From positions 1 through 56,065 of the forward strand of contig JAYWEQ010000106.1 in assembly GCA_043779185.1 (NCBI GenBank): a DNA stretch of 56,065 bases. The letters run 5' to 3'. Of this stretch, positions 18,265 to 27,018 are shown in pieces. How positions within the stretch are numbered: the stretch's first letter is position 1; each line of letters starts with the position of its first letter. Made by a program: the position numbers and the translations under genes. This stretch comes from JAYWDA01 sp043779185 (GTDB lineage Bacteria > Bdellovibrionota > Bdellovibrionia > Bdellovibrionales > Bdellovibrionaceae). A model generated the notes under the pieces. That model was not told the DNA's origin. It saw only the letters and a list, made by a program, of their open reading frames with translations, and did no database searches.

Positions 18265-19118
18265 AAAAGCTTTTCATTGTGGGAATCACATTCTTACTAA
18301 TCTCTTGTGCCTCTAAGCCAAAGCCCGTCGATCATGACGAGGATGTTGCCACAGGTGATGAGCCTAATGTTAGCGCTCCGACACCAGTTACTGAAAAGCC
18401 ATTGGCCACGGCCCCTGGAGCTGCGGTCGCTGCGGTTCCAAAAGAAGCCCAGAAGGCCACAGCGAATCTTTTAGATGAAGCGATTCGATCCCAGAGTGAT
18501 GAAAAAATTTTTAAAGCTGCGACTCAGGCTTTGTTGCAAAACTCTGCGGATCCTAAAGCGCTGAATGCTTTAGCTCTGTCTAATTATAAAAAAGGAAAAT
18601 TGGCCACCGCTCGATATTTATTAATTAAGGCCGTGCAGCTTCAGCCTTCTGCCGAACTTTATAACAATTTAGGCGTTGTTCACTTGGCCTTAGAAGAAAA
18701 TCGCGAAGCTCTGCAGGCCTTTCGTCAAGCTTTTAGCCTGAATCCGCAGGATGGTGTGATCGCTGCAAATTTGGGAGCTATTTTTGTCGATCAAAGAAAT
18801 TATAGTAAAGCCGTTGTCGCTTTGGAAACAGCCTATCAAAAAGGGCTTCGGGATTTTCGCGTTCTTAATAATTACGCCATAGCCCTGACGGCCACTGGCA
18901 AAGGTTTACAAGCGCAAGGACTTTATGAGCGAGCTCTTAAAGATCAAAGCAATAACAAAGATATTTTGTTTAACCAAGCCATCCTGCTGATTGAGGTCCT
19001 TAAAAAATATAAGGAAGGTTCTGAGGTTTTGAACAGACTAAAGTTTGTAGGTGGGTCCTCAGAACAGCGCTCTCGGATAAAGGACTTGGAAAACAAGGTT
19101 AAGATAGGTTTACAATAG
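18261..19118 (+). CDS. TPR lipoprotein (GltE-like by context)
   Basis: 285 residues from the ATG at 18261 (a TTG four codons earlier is in frame). The signal ends in lipobox LISC, so the protein is lipid-anchored, probably in the outer membrane. A low-complexity Pro/Ala/Thr linker leads to four or five TPR units, among them ALNALALSNYKKGKLATARY, AELYNNLGVVHLALEENREA and GVIAANLGAIFVDQRNYSKA. In Myxococcus GltE is a TPR lipoprotein of the gliding complex; the match in type and position is good, the orthology is inferred. It follows the large TPR gene with an ATGA overlap. Confidence 0.78.
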   Translation: MKKLFIVGITFLLISCASKPKPVDHDEDVATGDEPNVSAPTPVTEKPLATAPGAAVAAVPKEAQKATANLLDEAIRSQSDEKIFKAATQALLQNSADPKALNALALSNYKKGKLATARYLLIKAVQLQPSAELYNNLGVVHLALEENREALQAFRQAFSLNPQDGVIAANLGAIFVDQRNYSKAVVALETAYQKGLRDFRVLNNYAIALTATGKGLQAQGLYERALKDQSNNKDILFNQAILLIEVLKKYKEGSEVLNRLKFVGGSSEQRSRIKDLENKVKIGLQ

Positions 19119-19148
19119 AACATGGCTAGTCAACTTGGAGTTCCAGTT

Positions 19149-19427
19149 ATGAAACGCCTGATCAGTGTCATTAAAATTTTAATCGTCGTGACCTTATTTG
19201 GGGTCAGCGCTTCTGCTGAAGACAATGGGAAGAAGCCTAAAGAGCGCCGCGCGACCCTCAATTTTGAAGATGAATTAGTTGAGGGAAGCTCTCAGAAGCC
19301 TGATATGTTTTATTTATTTCAAAAGAAAAATTTTAATTACCGCCGCCTGATCAAACTGCGAGAAAACTTTATTCCCGAAATGCGGAAGACGACCGAAGAC
19401 ATGCAACGAGTTCGGGGGGGAAATTGA
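19149..19427 (+). CDS. Small exported protein of the gliding-type cluster
   Basis: 92 residues from the ATG at 19149, which has GGAG eight bases upstream; an earlier in-frame ATG at 19122 lacks a site. A signal peptide (MKRLISVIKILIVVTLFGVS, cut after ASA) is followed by a charged mature protein of about 70 residues with RRATLNFEDELVEG, a long helix of basic and acidic residues, and no Cys. It overlaps the FHA/TonB-like gene by four bases (TTGA). Small proteins of this size occur in myxobacterial adventurous-gliding loci (Cgl/Agl types), but I cannot name it. Confidence 0.7.
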   Translation: MKRLISVIKILIVVTLFGVSASAEDNGKKPKERRATLNFEDELVEGSSQKPDMFYLFQKKNFNYRRLIKLRENFIPEMRKTTEDMQRVRGGN

Positions 19428-21460
19428 AATCGCCTGTGATTTTAAGAGTTTTCAAAAATAATCAGCTGCTAGAAGTGAAACAGTTTGATCAAAATCAAAT
19501 TGTTTTAGGGCAAGATGCCGAAGTTCATTTAGATTTAAAAGGTGAAGGCGTTTCTGCGATTCACTGCCTGATTGAAATGCGCGATGGTGGATATTATATT
19601 TCAGACCTAGGATCTCAAACAGGGACCTTTAAAAATGGTCAAGCTATTTTGGATTCAGCTTTGTCTTCAGGAGACGAAATTGGCGTCGGCCCTTACAAAG
19701 TGGTCTTCTTTTTTGGCGTTCCAAAGCCAGCTGTGGCTGGCGCTGCTCCAACGGCAACTGTCAAAGCACCAGAAGCAAAAGTATCAGCCCCAATAGCAAA
19801 GCCAACGGCCAATAAGCCAAGCTTTAATATCAGTCCTCCTGTATCAAAAAAAGAAGAGGTCAAGTCTTTTTCAAAACCAGAAATCCGCAGCCCTTCTTCA
19901 AAGTTATTATCATCTAAGAAAAATAAAAAAACTTTTGCTCCGGCCAGCGAAGTGAAAGATTTAAAAAAATATTTAAAGCCTGGTAAAGGACAAGTGGTCG
20001 AAGTGATCGTCGCATGGCAAGAGCGTATTCTAACCACCTATCACTTTAAAGCTCAGGGTTTAGTGCGAGTCGGACCCGGTGAAAATTATCAGATATCATT
20101 GCCTGCGGGGGCGATGTCCAAAGGATGGCCTTTGCTTGAAATTTCGGGCGGCGTGCGTGTTGCCGTCACTGAAGAAATGGGTTTTGAACTCATTCATTCG
20201 CAAGGCAATAAAGATTTAGCCGATGTCGTTAAGACCGGCAAAGCCACAAAAAACCCAAAAGGAATTTTTGTTCGTCTGGATCAAAATGAAATGATCTGCT
20301 TAAGTTTAATGGGTGGAAAAATTCAAATTTTCATCCGTTATGCTCCCCAATCGCCCATCGTGCCGCTCATTCCCGCATTTTTACTCACCGGTCCCGAGCT
20401 GACAGCCGTTGTGATGGCCCTTGTGATTGCAGGTCTTCTAGCGTTTTATATTTCAGTGACGATGCCGACGGAAGACATGACAAAAACTGAAGAAGAAATG
20501 CTTCGGACAGCGCAAATTATATTTACGGTGCCTCCAAAAGTTCCTGCCGTAAAGCCACCTCCGCAAGAGCCTCAGCCGCCGACGCCATCTGAAACTCCAC
20601 CTGAGAAAGTTAAAGTGGGCGAAGTCAAACAAGAGAAACACAAGCAAGGGCAGCCGTCTCCTCAAAAGAAAGCTGCAAAAAATGCGCTGGCAGGTCGAGC
20701 GGCCGAAGTGGCGCCCATTCCAAATTCACAAAATCGTCCAAAAAAATTCACGTCGACCAAGCAAGGTGGCGCTTTGAAATTAGGTGAAAAGGCTGGGGCC
20801 AATGCTCAGAGTGATAAAAAAGATTTATCAAAGGCGGGATTGTTCAGTGCCTTTGGCTCTGGTGGAAGTCGTGCTAAGTTGGACCCAAGTTATTCAGGTG
20901 CTGGGGGAATTTTGGGACAAGCCGATAAGGCGACCGGCACCAGTGGCATGGATAGCAACCGGGCCGGTGATGATTTAGGCTCTAAGTTTAAAGACACTGG
21001 TGCCGGAGGAAAAGGCACCGCCACCGAGGGGATTTCTGGAATTGGAACCAAGGGTCGAAGCACGGGACAAGGTCTTTATGGAAGTGCCGATGGTTTTGGA
21101 GATAAAACAAGTGTTGCTGTTGAGCCCGGAGATTCTGAAGCTCAGTTCGTAGGAACCATCGATAAAGAAGCCGTCCGCAGAGTCATTCGGCACAACCAAA
21201 ATGAAATTCGTGGTTGCTATGTGAAAGAATTAAATCGCCTTGAGCGAGGTCGACAGATTGAAGGAAAAGTTGTCATGACCTGGGAGATCGTTGCCGGAGG
21301 CCGAGCCGTGAACGTCAAAGTAAAAAGTTCGACATTAAATAACAAGGCCGTGGAAAATTGTCTGCGCGATCGTATCGCAAGCTATACTTTTCCAGATGTG
21401 CCGGCCGGCATGACTGCGGAAGTATCACAATATCCATTTAATTTTAGAGCAGCTAAATAA
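19424..21460 (+). CDS. FHA and TonB-like inner-membrane protein with AgmX/PglI-type C-terminus (GltG/GltJ-like)
   Basis: 678 residues, TTG start overlapping the previous stop and preceded by a G-rich site. Order of parts: cytoplasmic FHA domain (about 25-95; EGVSAIHCLI, SDLGSQTGTFKNG); a basic linker; a second beta-rich domain (190-305); one membrane segment (about 325-346); a Pro-rich periplasmic stretch (369-400, TonB-like); a Gly/Ser/Ala-rich spacer; and a C-terminal domain (575-675) with NQNEIRGCYVKEL, GKVVMTWEI and CLRDRIASYTFPDVPAG, the pattern of the AgmX/PglI C-terminal family. Such proteins couple a TolQR-type motor to the outer membrane in gliding bacteria. The motor genes follow directly. 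Confidence 0.85.
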   Translation: MKSPVILRVFKNNQLLEVKQFDQNQIVLGQDAEVHLDLKGEGVSAIHCLIEMRDGGYYISDLGSQTGTFKNGQAILDSALSSGDEIGVGPYKVVFFFGVPKPAVAGAAPTATVKAPEAKVSAPIAKPTANKPSFNISPPVSKKEEVKSFSKPEIRSPSSKLLSSKKNKKTFAPASEVKDLKKYLKPGKGQVVEVIVAWQERILTTYHFKAQGLVRVGPGENYQISLPAGAMSKGWPLLEISGGVRVAVTEEMGFELIHSQGNKDLADVVKTGKATKNPKGIFVRLDQNEMICLSLMGGKIQIFIRYAPQSPIVPLIPAFLLTGPELTAVVMALVIAGLLAFYISVTMPTEDMTKTEEEMLRTAQIIFTVPPKVPAVKPPPQEPQPPTPSETPPEKVKVGEVKQEKHKQGQPSPQKKAAKNALAGRAAEVAPIPNSQNRPKKFTSTKQGGALKLGEKAGANAQSDKKDLSKAGLFSAFGSGGSRAKLDPSYSGAGGILGQADKATGTSGMDSNRAGDDLGSKFKDTGAGGKGTATEGISGIGTKGRSTGQGLYGSADGFGDKTSVAVEPGDSEAQFVGTIDKEAVRRVIRHNQNEIRGCYVKELNRLERGRQIEGKVVMTWEIVAGGRAVNVKVKSSTLNNKAVENCLRDRIASYTFPDVPAGMTAEVSQYPFNFRAAK

Positions 21461-21474
21461 CAGGAGGAGAGACC

Positions 21475-22131
21475 GTGGGACCAGAAAACAGTAATTTTAT
21501 TATTAGAGCGTTTCAAGAGGGCGGTTTGCCGGTCATGGGGACCATTGCCGTGATTTTGATTCTGGCTTTAATCATTATCGTCGATCGCTTTATGAAAATG
21601 CGAACGTTGATCGTTGATAAAAAGGAATTCACAGATCAACTTTTTAGAATGGTTGTGGCTGGAGATTTACGCCAAGCGATTTCATTTTGTGATTCGCGAC
21701 CGGCGCCTCTGACAAATACGGTGAAAGCCGGTTTGATTCAAGCCATGAACAAACGACCGGATGAAGAAATTCAAGTGGCCATGGATGCCGCAGTGATGCG
21801 AGAAATTCCTAAGGTCGAAGGAAAAGTTCCTTTCTTAGCCGTGTTTGGTAACGTTGCTGTGCTAGCCGGTTTGTTAGGAACGATCATAGGTATGATTGGT
21901 GCCTTTCGTGGTGTAATTGCTGAAGATCCAGCTCAAAAAGCAAAAATCTTAGCAGAAGGTATTTCGCACGCTTTAAATTGTACGGCCTTCGGTTTGACCG
22001 TCGCGATTCTTTGTATCGTTTGTTACGGATGGTTTCAGTTTCAAATTCAGAAAACTGAAAATGATGTGATCGAGAGTAGCATGACATTGATGAATCTTGT
22101 GGCTTCTAATCGCGATAAAATGAAGGATTGA
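21475..22131 (+). CDS. MotA/TolQ/ExbB-type proton channel protein (AglR-like)
   Basis: 218 residues, GTG start with a near-perfect site (AGGAGG). It has a membrane segment near residues 17-38, a cytoplasmic loop, and two further segments around GKVPFLAVFGNVAVLAGLLG and LNCTAFGLTVAILCIVCYG. The conserved GTIIGMIGAF and the Thr in NCTAFGLTVA match the TolQ/ExbB channel family. With the two TolR-like genes downstream it would form a proton-driven stator-like complex (as AglR-AglQ-AglS in Myxococcus). The context with FHA/TonB-like and TPR proteins rather than TolA/TolB/Pal argues against the ordinary Tol-Pal system. Confidence 0.88.
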   Translation: MGPENSNFIIRAFQEGGLPVMGTIAVILILALIIIVDRFMKMRTLIVDKKEFTDQLFRMVVAGDLRQAISFCDSRPAPLTNTVKAGLIQAMNKRPDEEIQVAMDAAVMREIPKVEGKVPFLAVFGNVAVLAGLLGTIIGMIGAFRGVIAEDPAQKAKILAEGISHALNCTAFGLTVAILCIVCYGWFQFQIQKTENDVIESSMTLMNLVASNRDKMKD

Positions 22132-22141
22132 GGATAAGAGT

Positions 22142-22621
22142 ATGTCAGAAGTTGAATCAGGCTCGAAACGAGGCGGTCGAAGCTCCAATATGGATCTGAA
22201 CTTAGTGCCGTTCATCGATTTGATGAGTGTGTTGATCTCTTTTCTCCTGATCACTGCAGTCTGGACACAAGTTTCGATGATTCAAATCGGCAGCTCTTTG
22301 TACGGAAAAAAATCGGAAACACAGCCGGCGCAGACTCCGCCTCCGAATGCAGATGTGGTTTTGCGAGTCGATGTAAAAACCAACGGCTATGTATTGACGA
22401 TTGGGAAACAGGCTTTTTCTTTACCCTTGATTAACAGTCAGTACGATGAGGCAGGGCTTGTCGCCCAACTTCAGCGAGTGAAGCAATTGTACCCCGAGAA
22501 AAAAGATGCCGTTGTTGCCGTCTCTGACGAGCTGGCATACGAGCGCTTGATTAAAGCCATGGACAGTCTTTTAATTTCAGGATTTCCGGCTATTTCTGTA
22601 GCCACCGGAGGACCCAACTAA
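22142..22621 (+). CDS. ExbD/TolR-family motor protein, first copy (AglQ/AglS-like)
   Basis: 159 residues. One N-terminal membrane segment carries the proton-relay Asp (LVPFIDLMSVLISFLLIT), followed by a periplasmic domain of TolR type. It works with the TolQ-like channel protein encoded ten bases upstream. Its stop codon shares one base with the start of the second TolR-like gene (TAATG), so the two subunits are made together. Which of the two corresponds to AglQ or AglS cannot be told by eye. Confidence 0.87.
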   Translation: MSEVESGSKRGGRSSNMDLNLVPFIDLMSVLISFLLITAVWTQVSMIQIGSSLYGKKSETQPAQTPPPNADVVLRVDVKTNGYVLTIGKQAFSLPLINSQYDEAGLVAQLQRVKQLYPEKKDAVVAVSDELAYERLIKAMDSLLISGFPAISVATGGPN

Positions 22622-23211
22622 TGGCCATTTATAAACCGGGCGAAAGACATCGGAATCACAATATTTTAAAACGTCGAAAAGGAAAAAGAGGCGTCGTGGC
22701 CATGCTTTCTTTGACGGCGATGGTGGATATGTTCACGGTCCTCGTGATCTTCTTATTGCAAAATTTTAGCGGGCAAGAGCAAATGTTGATTTTGCATAAG
22801 GATTTATCCTTGCCGGAAGCAAGCTCTACAAAAGATCTAAAACCGGCTTTTGTGGTGGTTGTTTCAAATAAAGAAATTATATTAGATAAAACTGTGATCG
22901 CCACTTTTAGTGACGTAAAAAATCAAAAAGATTGGATGATTCAAAAATTATTTGATGAAATGAAAGCCGGTTTGAAGCGCGCTAAAGAAGAAAATAATGC
23001 CTTACTGGGTAAGCAAATAAAAGATGCGGTCGATCAAGCTGTGCAAAATCCTAAAGAAGATATGAATGCTTGGAATAAAGTGACGATCGAGGCGGATAAA
23101 GGTGTTGATATTTTGACTGTTAAAAAAGTGATGTACACAGTCACCGAAGCGGGAGCCGGTGAAATCAATTTCGCAGTCTCTAAGAAACCCAATGAGCCAA
23201 AAACAAATTAA
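22621..23211 (+). CDS. ExbD/TolR-family motor protein, second copy (AglQ/AglS-like)
   Basis: 196 residues. A basic N-terminus (RHRNHNILKRRKGKRG) is followed by one membrane segment with the proton-relay Asp (SLTAMVDMFTVLVIFLLQNF) and a periplasmic domain that includes an extra charged helical insertion (KAGLKRAKEENNALLGKQIK) not seen in the first copy. Two different TolR-like subunits with one TolQ-like protein is the known composition of the Agl motor. It is the last motor gene; the lptCA gene begins nine bases later, so the gliding-type and LPS-transport genes may share a transcript. Confidence 0.87.
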   Translation: MAIYKPGERHRNHNILKRRKGKRGVVAMLSLTAMVDMFTVLVIFLLQNFSGQEQMLILHKDLSLPEASSTKDLKPAFVVVVSNKEIILDKTVIATFSDVKNQKDWMIQKLFDEMKAGLKRAKEENNALLGKQIKDAVDQAVQNPKEDMNAWNKVTIEADKGVDILTVKKVMYTVTEAGAGEINFAVSKKPNEPKTN

Positions 23212-23220
23212 GTTGATCTT

Positions 23221-24192
23221 ATGACGGGCCCTCGCTTTAAAAACATGGCCTTTGTTGCGATTCTGATTTTTCTGTTTATTGAAATATTAATTATTTTTCC
23301 ACAACACCTCGAGAAATTTGAGGCCGAGACAAAGACCATCTATCCAAAAAGTGACAGTTCTGAAGCCTTGCAAAAAGCCTCTGGGGTTCATTTGGTTGAA
23401 AGTCAGAAAGGGTCTCATGATTGGGAGTTGTTTGCCAAAGATGCTGAAGGCAATCAGGGGAATGTCTCTTGGCTTTTAAAAACAGTCAGGGTTCAGTTCT
23501 ATAATAAGGAACAAATTGATTTTGTTGTGACAGGCCAATCGGGAAAAATCGACATGAAATCTAAAGGCATGAAAATTATGGGTGATGTCAAAATCACTTC
23601 AACCAACGGCTACGTATTTCAGACCGATGAAGTTGTTTATGATGCCGAAAAAAGATTGATCATTAGCCAAGGACCGATATCAATGCAAGGTCCAAAAGAC
23701 GAACAAGGCGCCGGATTGAAAGTCCAAGGTTCCGAAATGGTGGTTGAAATCGAGCAAAGCCGAATGCTTGTAAAAAACCAAATTAAAGCCTCTAAACAGT
23801 TGAACGAAAATAAACTCTTTAACCTTTCCTGCGGCCATGCAGAATTTAGTGGAAAAAGCCACGAAGCTAAATTTTTAGACAATGTTGTCATCCACTATAA
23901 TGAAACCAAGATCGAAGGACCCACCGCGGTGTTTGTGTATGAAAAAAATAAGTCCACTTTGAAGAATATCATTCTTTCGGGCGGGGTGCGCGTTAGCAAT
24001 GACGATAAATATGCAATGAGTGAAACAATGAACTTAGATATTGACGCAAATAAGTTTACATTCTTGGGTCATCCTAAGGTTTATCAAAATAATGATGAAT
24101 TAAGTGGTCAGCAAATTGTCTTTCTTGACGGTGGAAAAAAAGTTAAAGTTGAAAATGTTCGGGCGACGATGGATGATAAAAAAAAGAAATGA
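23221..24192 (+). CDS. Fused LptC-LptA type LPS transport protein
   Basis: 323 residues. A single N-terminal membrane anchor (MAFVAILIFLFIEILIIFP) leads into an LptC-like jellyroll half (about 55-165: ASGVHLVESQKGSHDWELFA, then QSGKIDMKSKGMKIMGDVKI). The second half (about 175-315) reads as an OstA/LptA domain: HAEFSGKSHEAKFLDNVVIH, then FLGHPKVYQNNDELSGQQIV. Separate LptC and LptA are each near 185-190 residues, and the usual gene order is lptC-lptA-lptB-rpoN; here one gene fills both slots directly before lptB. A membrane-anchored bridge carrying LPS across the periplasm is inferred. Confidence 0.8.
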   Translation: MTGPRFKNMAFVAILIFLFIEILIIFPQHLEKFEAETKTIYPKSDSSEALQKASGVHLVESQKGSHDWELFAKDAEGNQGNVSWLLKTVRVQFYNKEQIDFVVTGQSGKIDMKSKGMKIMGDVKITSTNGYVFQTDEVVYDAEKRLIISQGPISMQGPKDEQGAGLKVQGSEMVVEIEQSRMLVKNQIKASKQLNENKLFNLSCGHAEFSGKSHEAKFLDNVVIHYNETKIEGPTAVFVYEKNKSTLKNIILSGGVRVSNDDKYAMSETMNLDIDANKFTFLGHPKVYQNNDELSGQQIVFLDGGKKVKVENVRATMDDKKKK

Positions 24193-24198
24193 TGTGAT

Positions 24199-24924
24199 AT
24201 GAGCAGTTTATTAGAAATAAAAGACATTTCAAAAGCTTTTAAAAAACGTCAGGTCGTGGATCACGTTTCTTTTTCCGTGAACGCAGGCCAAGTTGTTGGT
24301 CTACTGGGTCCCAATGGCGCGGGCAAAACAACATCTTTTTATATGGTCGTTGGTCTAGTCACCCCCGATGCCGGTGAAATTTTATTAGATCATAATGTGA
24401 TCACTCAGCAGCCCATGTATCGGCGCGCGCAGGTCGGATTAAGTTATCTTGCACAAGAGCCCAGTATCTTTCGGAAACTGTCAGTGTCAGATAATATTTC
24501 TGTAGCCCTTGAGGCCCATGGTTTTGATGGTGTCAGGCGAGCCGAGCGCTTAGAACTTTTATTATCTGATTTTAGAATCGCCCATATCCGAGACAGCTAC
24601 GGCTACTCATTATCAGGTGGCGAGCGGCGACGAGTTGAAATCGCGCGAGCCCTGGCAGGATCGCCTAAGTTTTTATTGCTTGATGAGCCCTTTGCCGGCA
24701 TCGATCCTATTGCCGTGGCAGATATTCAAAATATCATCCGAGACCTTAAGGCCAAAGGTATAGGGATCCTGATCACCGACCATAATGTCCGTGAGACTTT
24801 AGGGATTTGTGACTATGCTTATATTTTGAAGGATGGTAAAATTCAAGTGAGTGGAAGCTCACAGGAAATCACTCAAAGTGAGCTAGCCCGTAAGTTTTAT
24901 TTGGGCGAAAATTTTAAACTGTAG
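24199..24924 (+). CDS. lptB: LPS export ABC transporter ATPase
   Basis: 241 residues, normal length. Walker A GPNGAGKTT, Q-loop YLAQEPSIF, signature LSGGERRRVEIARAL, Walker B FLLLDEPFAGID and H-loop ITDHN are all present. LptB powers extraction of LPS from the inner membrane by LptFG and its passage along the Lpt bridge. It begins six bases after the LptC-LptA fusion gene and 12 bases before rpoN, the common lptB-rpoN order of proteobacteria. lptF and lptG are not in the window. Confidence 0.96.
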   Translation: MSSLLEIKDISKAFKKRQVVDHVSFSVNAGQVVGLLGPNGAGKTTSFYMVVGLVTPDAGEILLDHNVITQQPMYRRAQVGLSYLAQEPSIFRKLSVSDNISVALEAHGFDGVRRAERLELLLSDFRIAHIRDSYGYSLSGGERRRVEIARALAGSPKFLLLDEPFAGIDPIAVADIQNIIRDLKAKGIGILITDHNVRETLGICDYAYILKDGKIQVSGSSQEITQSELARKFYLGENFKL

Positions 24925-24936
24925 AGGATAACGAAA

Positions 24937-26364
24937 ATGGCTTTACGCCAGACCATGAATCTGAGCCAAAATCTGGTGATCACGCCGCAGCTTCAGCAAG
25001 CTATTAAGCTTCTGCAAATGTCGCGCATGGAATTAGAAAATGCAGTGCATGCAGAACTTCAAGAGAATCCTATTCTTGAAGAATCTCAGGATTTAAAAGA
25101 GGAAGATTTAAAAAGAATCAAAGAAGCGGCCGAAGTGATAGATCCAGCTGGACCTGATCAAACGACACAGGATCCACAAAAGCAGGACGAGTTTGAATGG
25201 GAAAATTATTTCGAAGCCAACATGAAACCTCCACGTGAGGGGATGTCGGGCAGCGAAGAAATAATGAACTACGAAAATTCCATCACTACCAGCGAAACAT
25301 TGCACGAGCATTTGTCGTGGCAAGCCAAGATGAATGGCTTTAGCGAGTACGAACAAAATGTCGCTGAAATAATTATTAGCTACATTGACGATGATGGATA
25401 TTTAAAAACTCCGTTAGATACGATCTGCCAGGAAGAAAATATTCCCATTGAAGACTTGGAAGACACCTTAAGTTTAATTCATGAATTTGATCCCCCGGGT
25501 GTAGGTGCCAGAGATTTAAAGGAATGTCTTTTGGTTCAAGCCAAGCATTTGGAAGAAGACACGAAAGATTTAGTTGATTTGATCAATAATCATTTAAAAG
25601 ATCTGGAAAAGAAAAACTACGAAGCAATTGCAAAAACGACAAATAAAGATATCGCAGAAGTCATCGAAATGTGCAAAATCATCTACTCCATGGAGCCCAA
25701 GCCCGGGCGGTCCTTTCTTCCACAAGATACACATTATGTCAGCCCTGATGTTTATGTCTATAAAGTGGGAGACGATTTCAGTGTATCCCTGAATGAAGAT
25801 GGTTTGCCGCGATTAAAAATATCAAATTTTTACAAAAATATGCTAACCAAAGGCGCCGGTGCCAATAAGAAAGACACCGATTATATCCAAGAAAAGTTAA
25901 AATCAGCTGTATGGTTGATCAAATCAATTCATCAAAGACAAAGAACAATTTATAAAGTTGCTGAAAGCATTGTGAAACACCAACGCGAATTTTTTGAAAA
26001 AGGATCTGCCTTTTTAAAACCCATGGTCCTAAGAGATATTGCAAATGATATCGGGATGCATGAATCAACGGTCAGTCGGGTTACAACGTCGAAATACATG
26101 CATACACCGCAAGGAATTTACGAGTTAAAATACTTTTTTAATTCGGGAATCACGTCGTCAGATGGTCATGATCTAGCCAGCGAGTCTGTAAAATTAAAAA
26201 TCAAAGATCTTGTCGGTAAAGAAGATTTGAAGCTGCCATTATCAGATCAGAAAATTGCAGAACTTTTGGCTAAAGAGGGCATTCAAATTGCTCGTCGAAC
26301 CGTTGCCAAATATCGAGAGATGCTTAAAATCCTTCCATCTTCGCAGCGTAAAAAATTCTTTTAA
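24937..26364 (+). CDS. rpoN: RNA polymerase sigma-54 factor
   Basis: 475 residues, typical. Region I is Gln/Leu-rich (MNLSQNLVITPQLQQAIKLL) and ends ENPILEE; an acidic region II follows; the core-binding and -12 recognition parts occupy the centre; and the RpoN box is ARRTVAKYRE near the C-terminus. It directs polymerase to -24/-12 promoters and needs an AAA+ activator, such as the FHA-type one at 2909. It ends one base inside the next gene's start (TAATG). The hpf gene that often follows rpoN is instead found 6 kb away at 32243. Confidence 0.98.
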   Translation: MALRQTMNLSQNLVITPQLQQAIKLLQMSRMELENAVHAELQENPILEESQDLKEEDLKRIKEAAEVIDPAGPDQTTQDPQKQDEFEWENYFEANMKPPREGMSGSEEIMNYENSITTSETLHEHLSWQAKMNGFSEYEQNVAEIIISYIDDDGYLKTPLDTICQEENIPIEDLEDTLSLIHEFDPPGVGARDLKECLLVQAKHLEEDTKDLVDLINNHLKDLEKKNYEAIAKTTNKDIAEVIEMCKIIYSMEPKPGRSFLPQDTHYVSPDVYVYKVGDDFSVSLNEDGLPRLKISNFYKNMLTKGAGANKKDTDYIQEKLKSAVWLIKSIHQRQRTIYKVAESIVKHQREFFEKGSAFLKPMVLRDIANDIGMHESTVSRVTTSKYMHTPQGIYELKYFFNSGITSSDGHDLASESVKLKIKDLVGKEDLKLPLSDQKIAELLAKEGIQIARRTVAKYREMLKILPSSQRKKFF

Positions 26365-26948
26365 TGGCAAGGGTGTCGGTTTTCATTGCCAGCCCGGCTG
26401 AAATAAAAAAAACATCAATACCAGTTTCATTTCAAGCCCACGAAATAATTGCTTGTTACACAGGAATTGGAAAACTCCGCTCTGCTGTGACAGCTTATCA
26501 GCATTTGAGTGCTTCCAAGTATGATATCGCAATTAATTTGGGAACCTGCGGAAGTCATCAATTGTCTACGGGCTCTGTTGTTGAAGTTGGAGTATTTGTT
26601 GAAAGAGATGTTGATCTGACGGCTGTTGGCATGCTGCCCGGCTTTTTTCCTGGAGCCGAAGGAAAAATTATCAGCCCCAAACGATATTTTAAGAATTTGC
26701 TGAGTGTTACCTGTGGCACTGGTGATCGAGTCGATATGACCCTGCCAACTGTTTCTTGCGATATCTATGATATGGAAAGTTTTGCGCTGGCGTATGTTTG
26801 TCAAAAAGTTTCGGTGCCATTTCTTTCAATTAAGTTTGTTTCCGATGCATCAAGTGTCGGTCTAGTCGAGGAGTGGAAAAAAAATAGAAAGTTGGCTGAA
26901 GAAATTTTGCTAGGAAATTTAGACTATTTTTTAAAAACCTGTTCTTGA
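26364..26948 (+). CDS. Nucleosidase/nucleoside phosphorylase-family protein
   Basis: 194 residues, somewhat short for the family (about 220-235). Family features: an early Glu (residue 13), ACYTGIGKLRSAVTA, a beta-strand with AINLGTCGS, the active-site motif DMESFALAYVC and the purine-binding Asp in KFVSDAS. This matches 5'-methylthioadenosine/S-adenosylhomocysteine nucleosidase and futalosine hydrolase (MqnB); the sequence does not separate the two. Methylthioadenosine/SAH recycling would fit the metK gene further along; menaquinone synthesis is the alternative. It overlaps the rpoN stop by one base, so it is probably co-transcribed with rpoN. Confidence 0.8.
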   Translation: MARVSVFIASPAEIKKTSIPVSFQAHEIIACYTGIGKLRSAVTAYQHLSASKYDIAINLGTCGSHQLSTGSVVEVGVFVERDVDLTAVGMLPGFFPGAEGKIISPKRYFKNLLSVTCGTGDRVDMTLPTVSCDIYDMESFALAYVCQKVSVPFLSIKFVSDASSVGLVEEWKKNRKLAEEILLGNLDYFLKTCS

Positions 26949-27018
26949 TACTAGTCTGTTAGAGGAAAAATATTGCCATCAATTAAAATTCACAGCATTG
27001 TTTTTGAAGGAGGTTTAA

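Noticed and set aside
26427..26804. Open frame of 125 codons on the - strand inside the nucleosidase gene
   Set aside because: Shadow of the conserved + strand gene; no ribosome binding site or signal.
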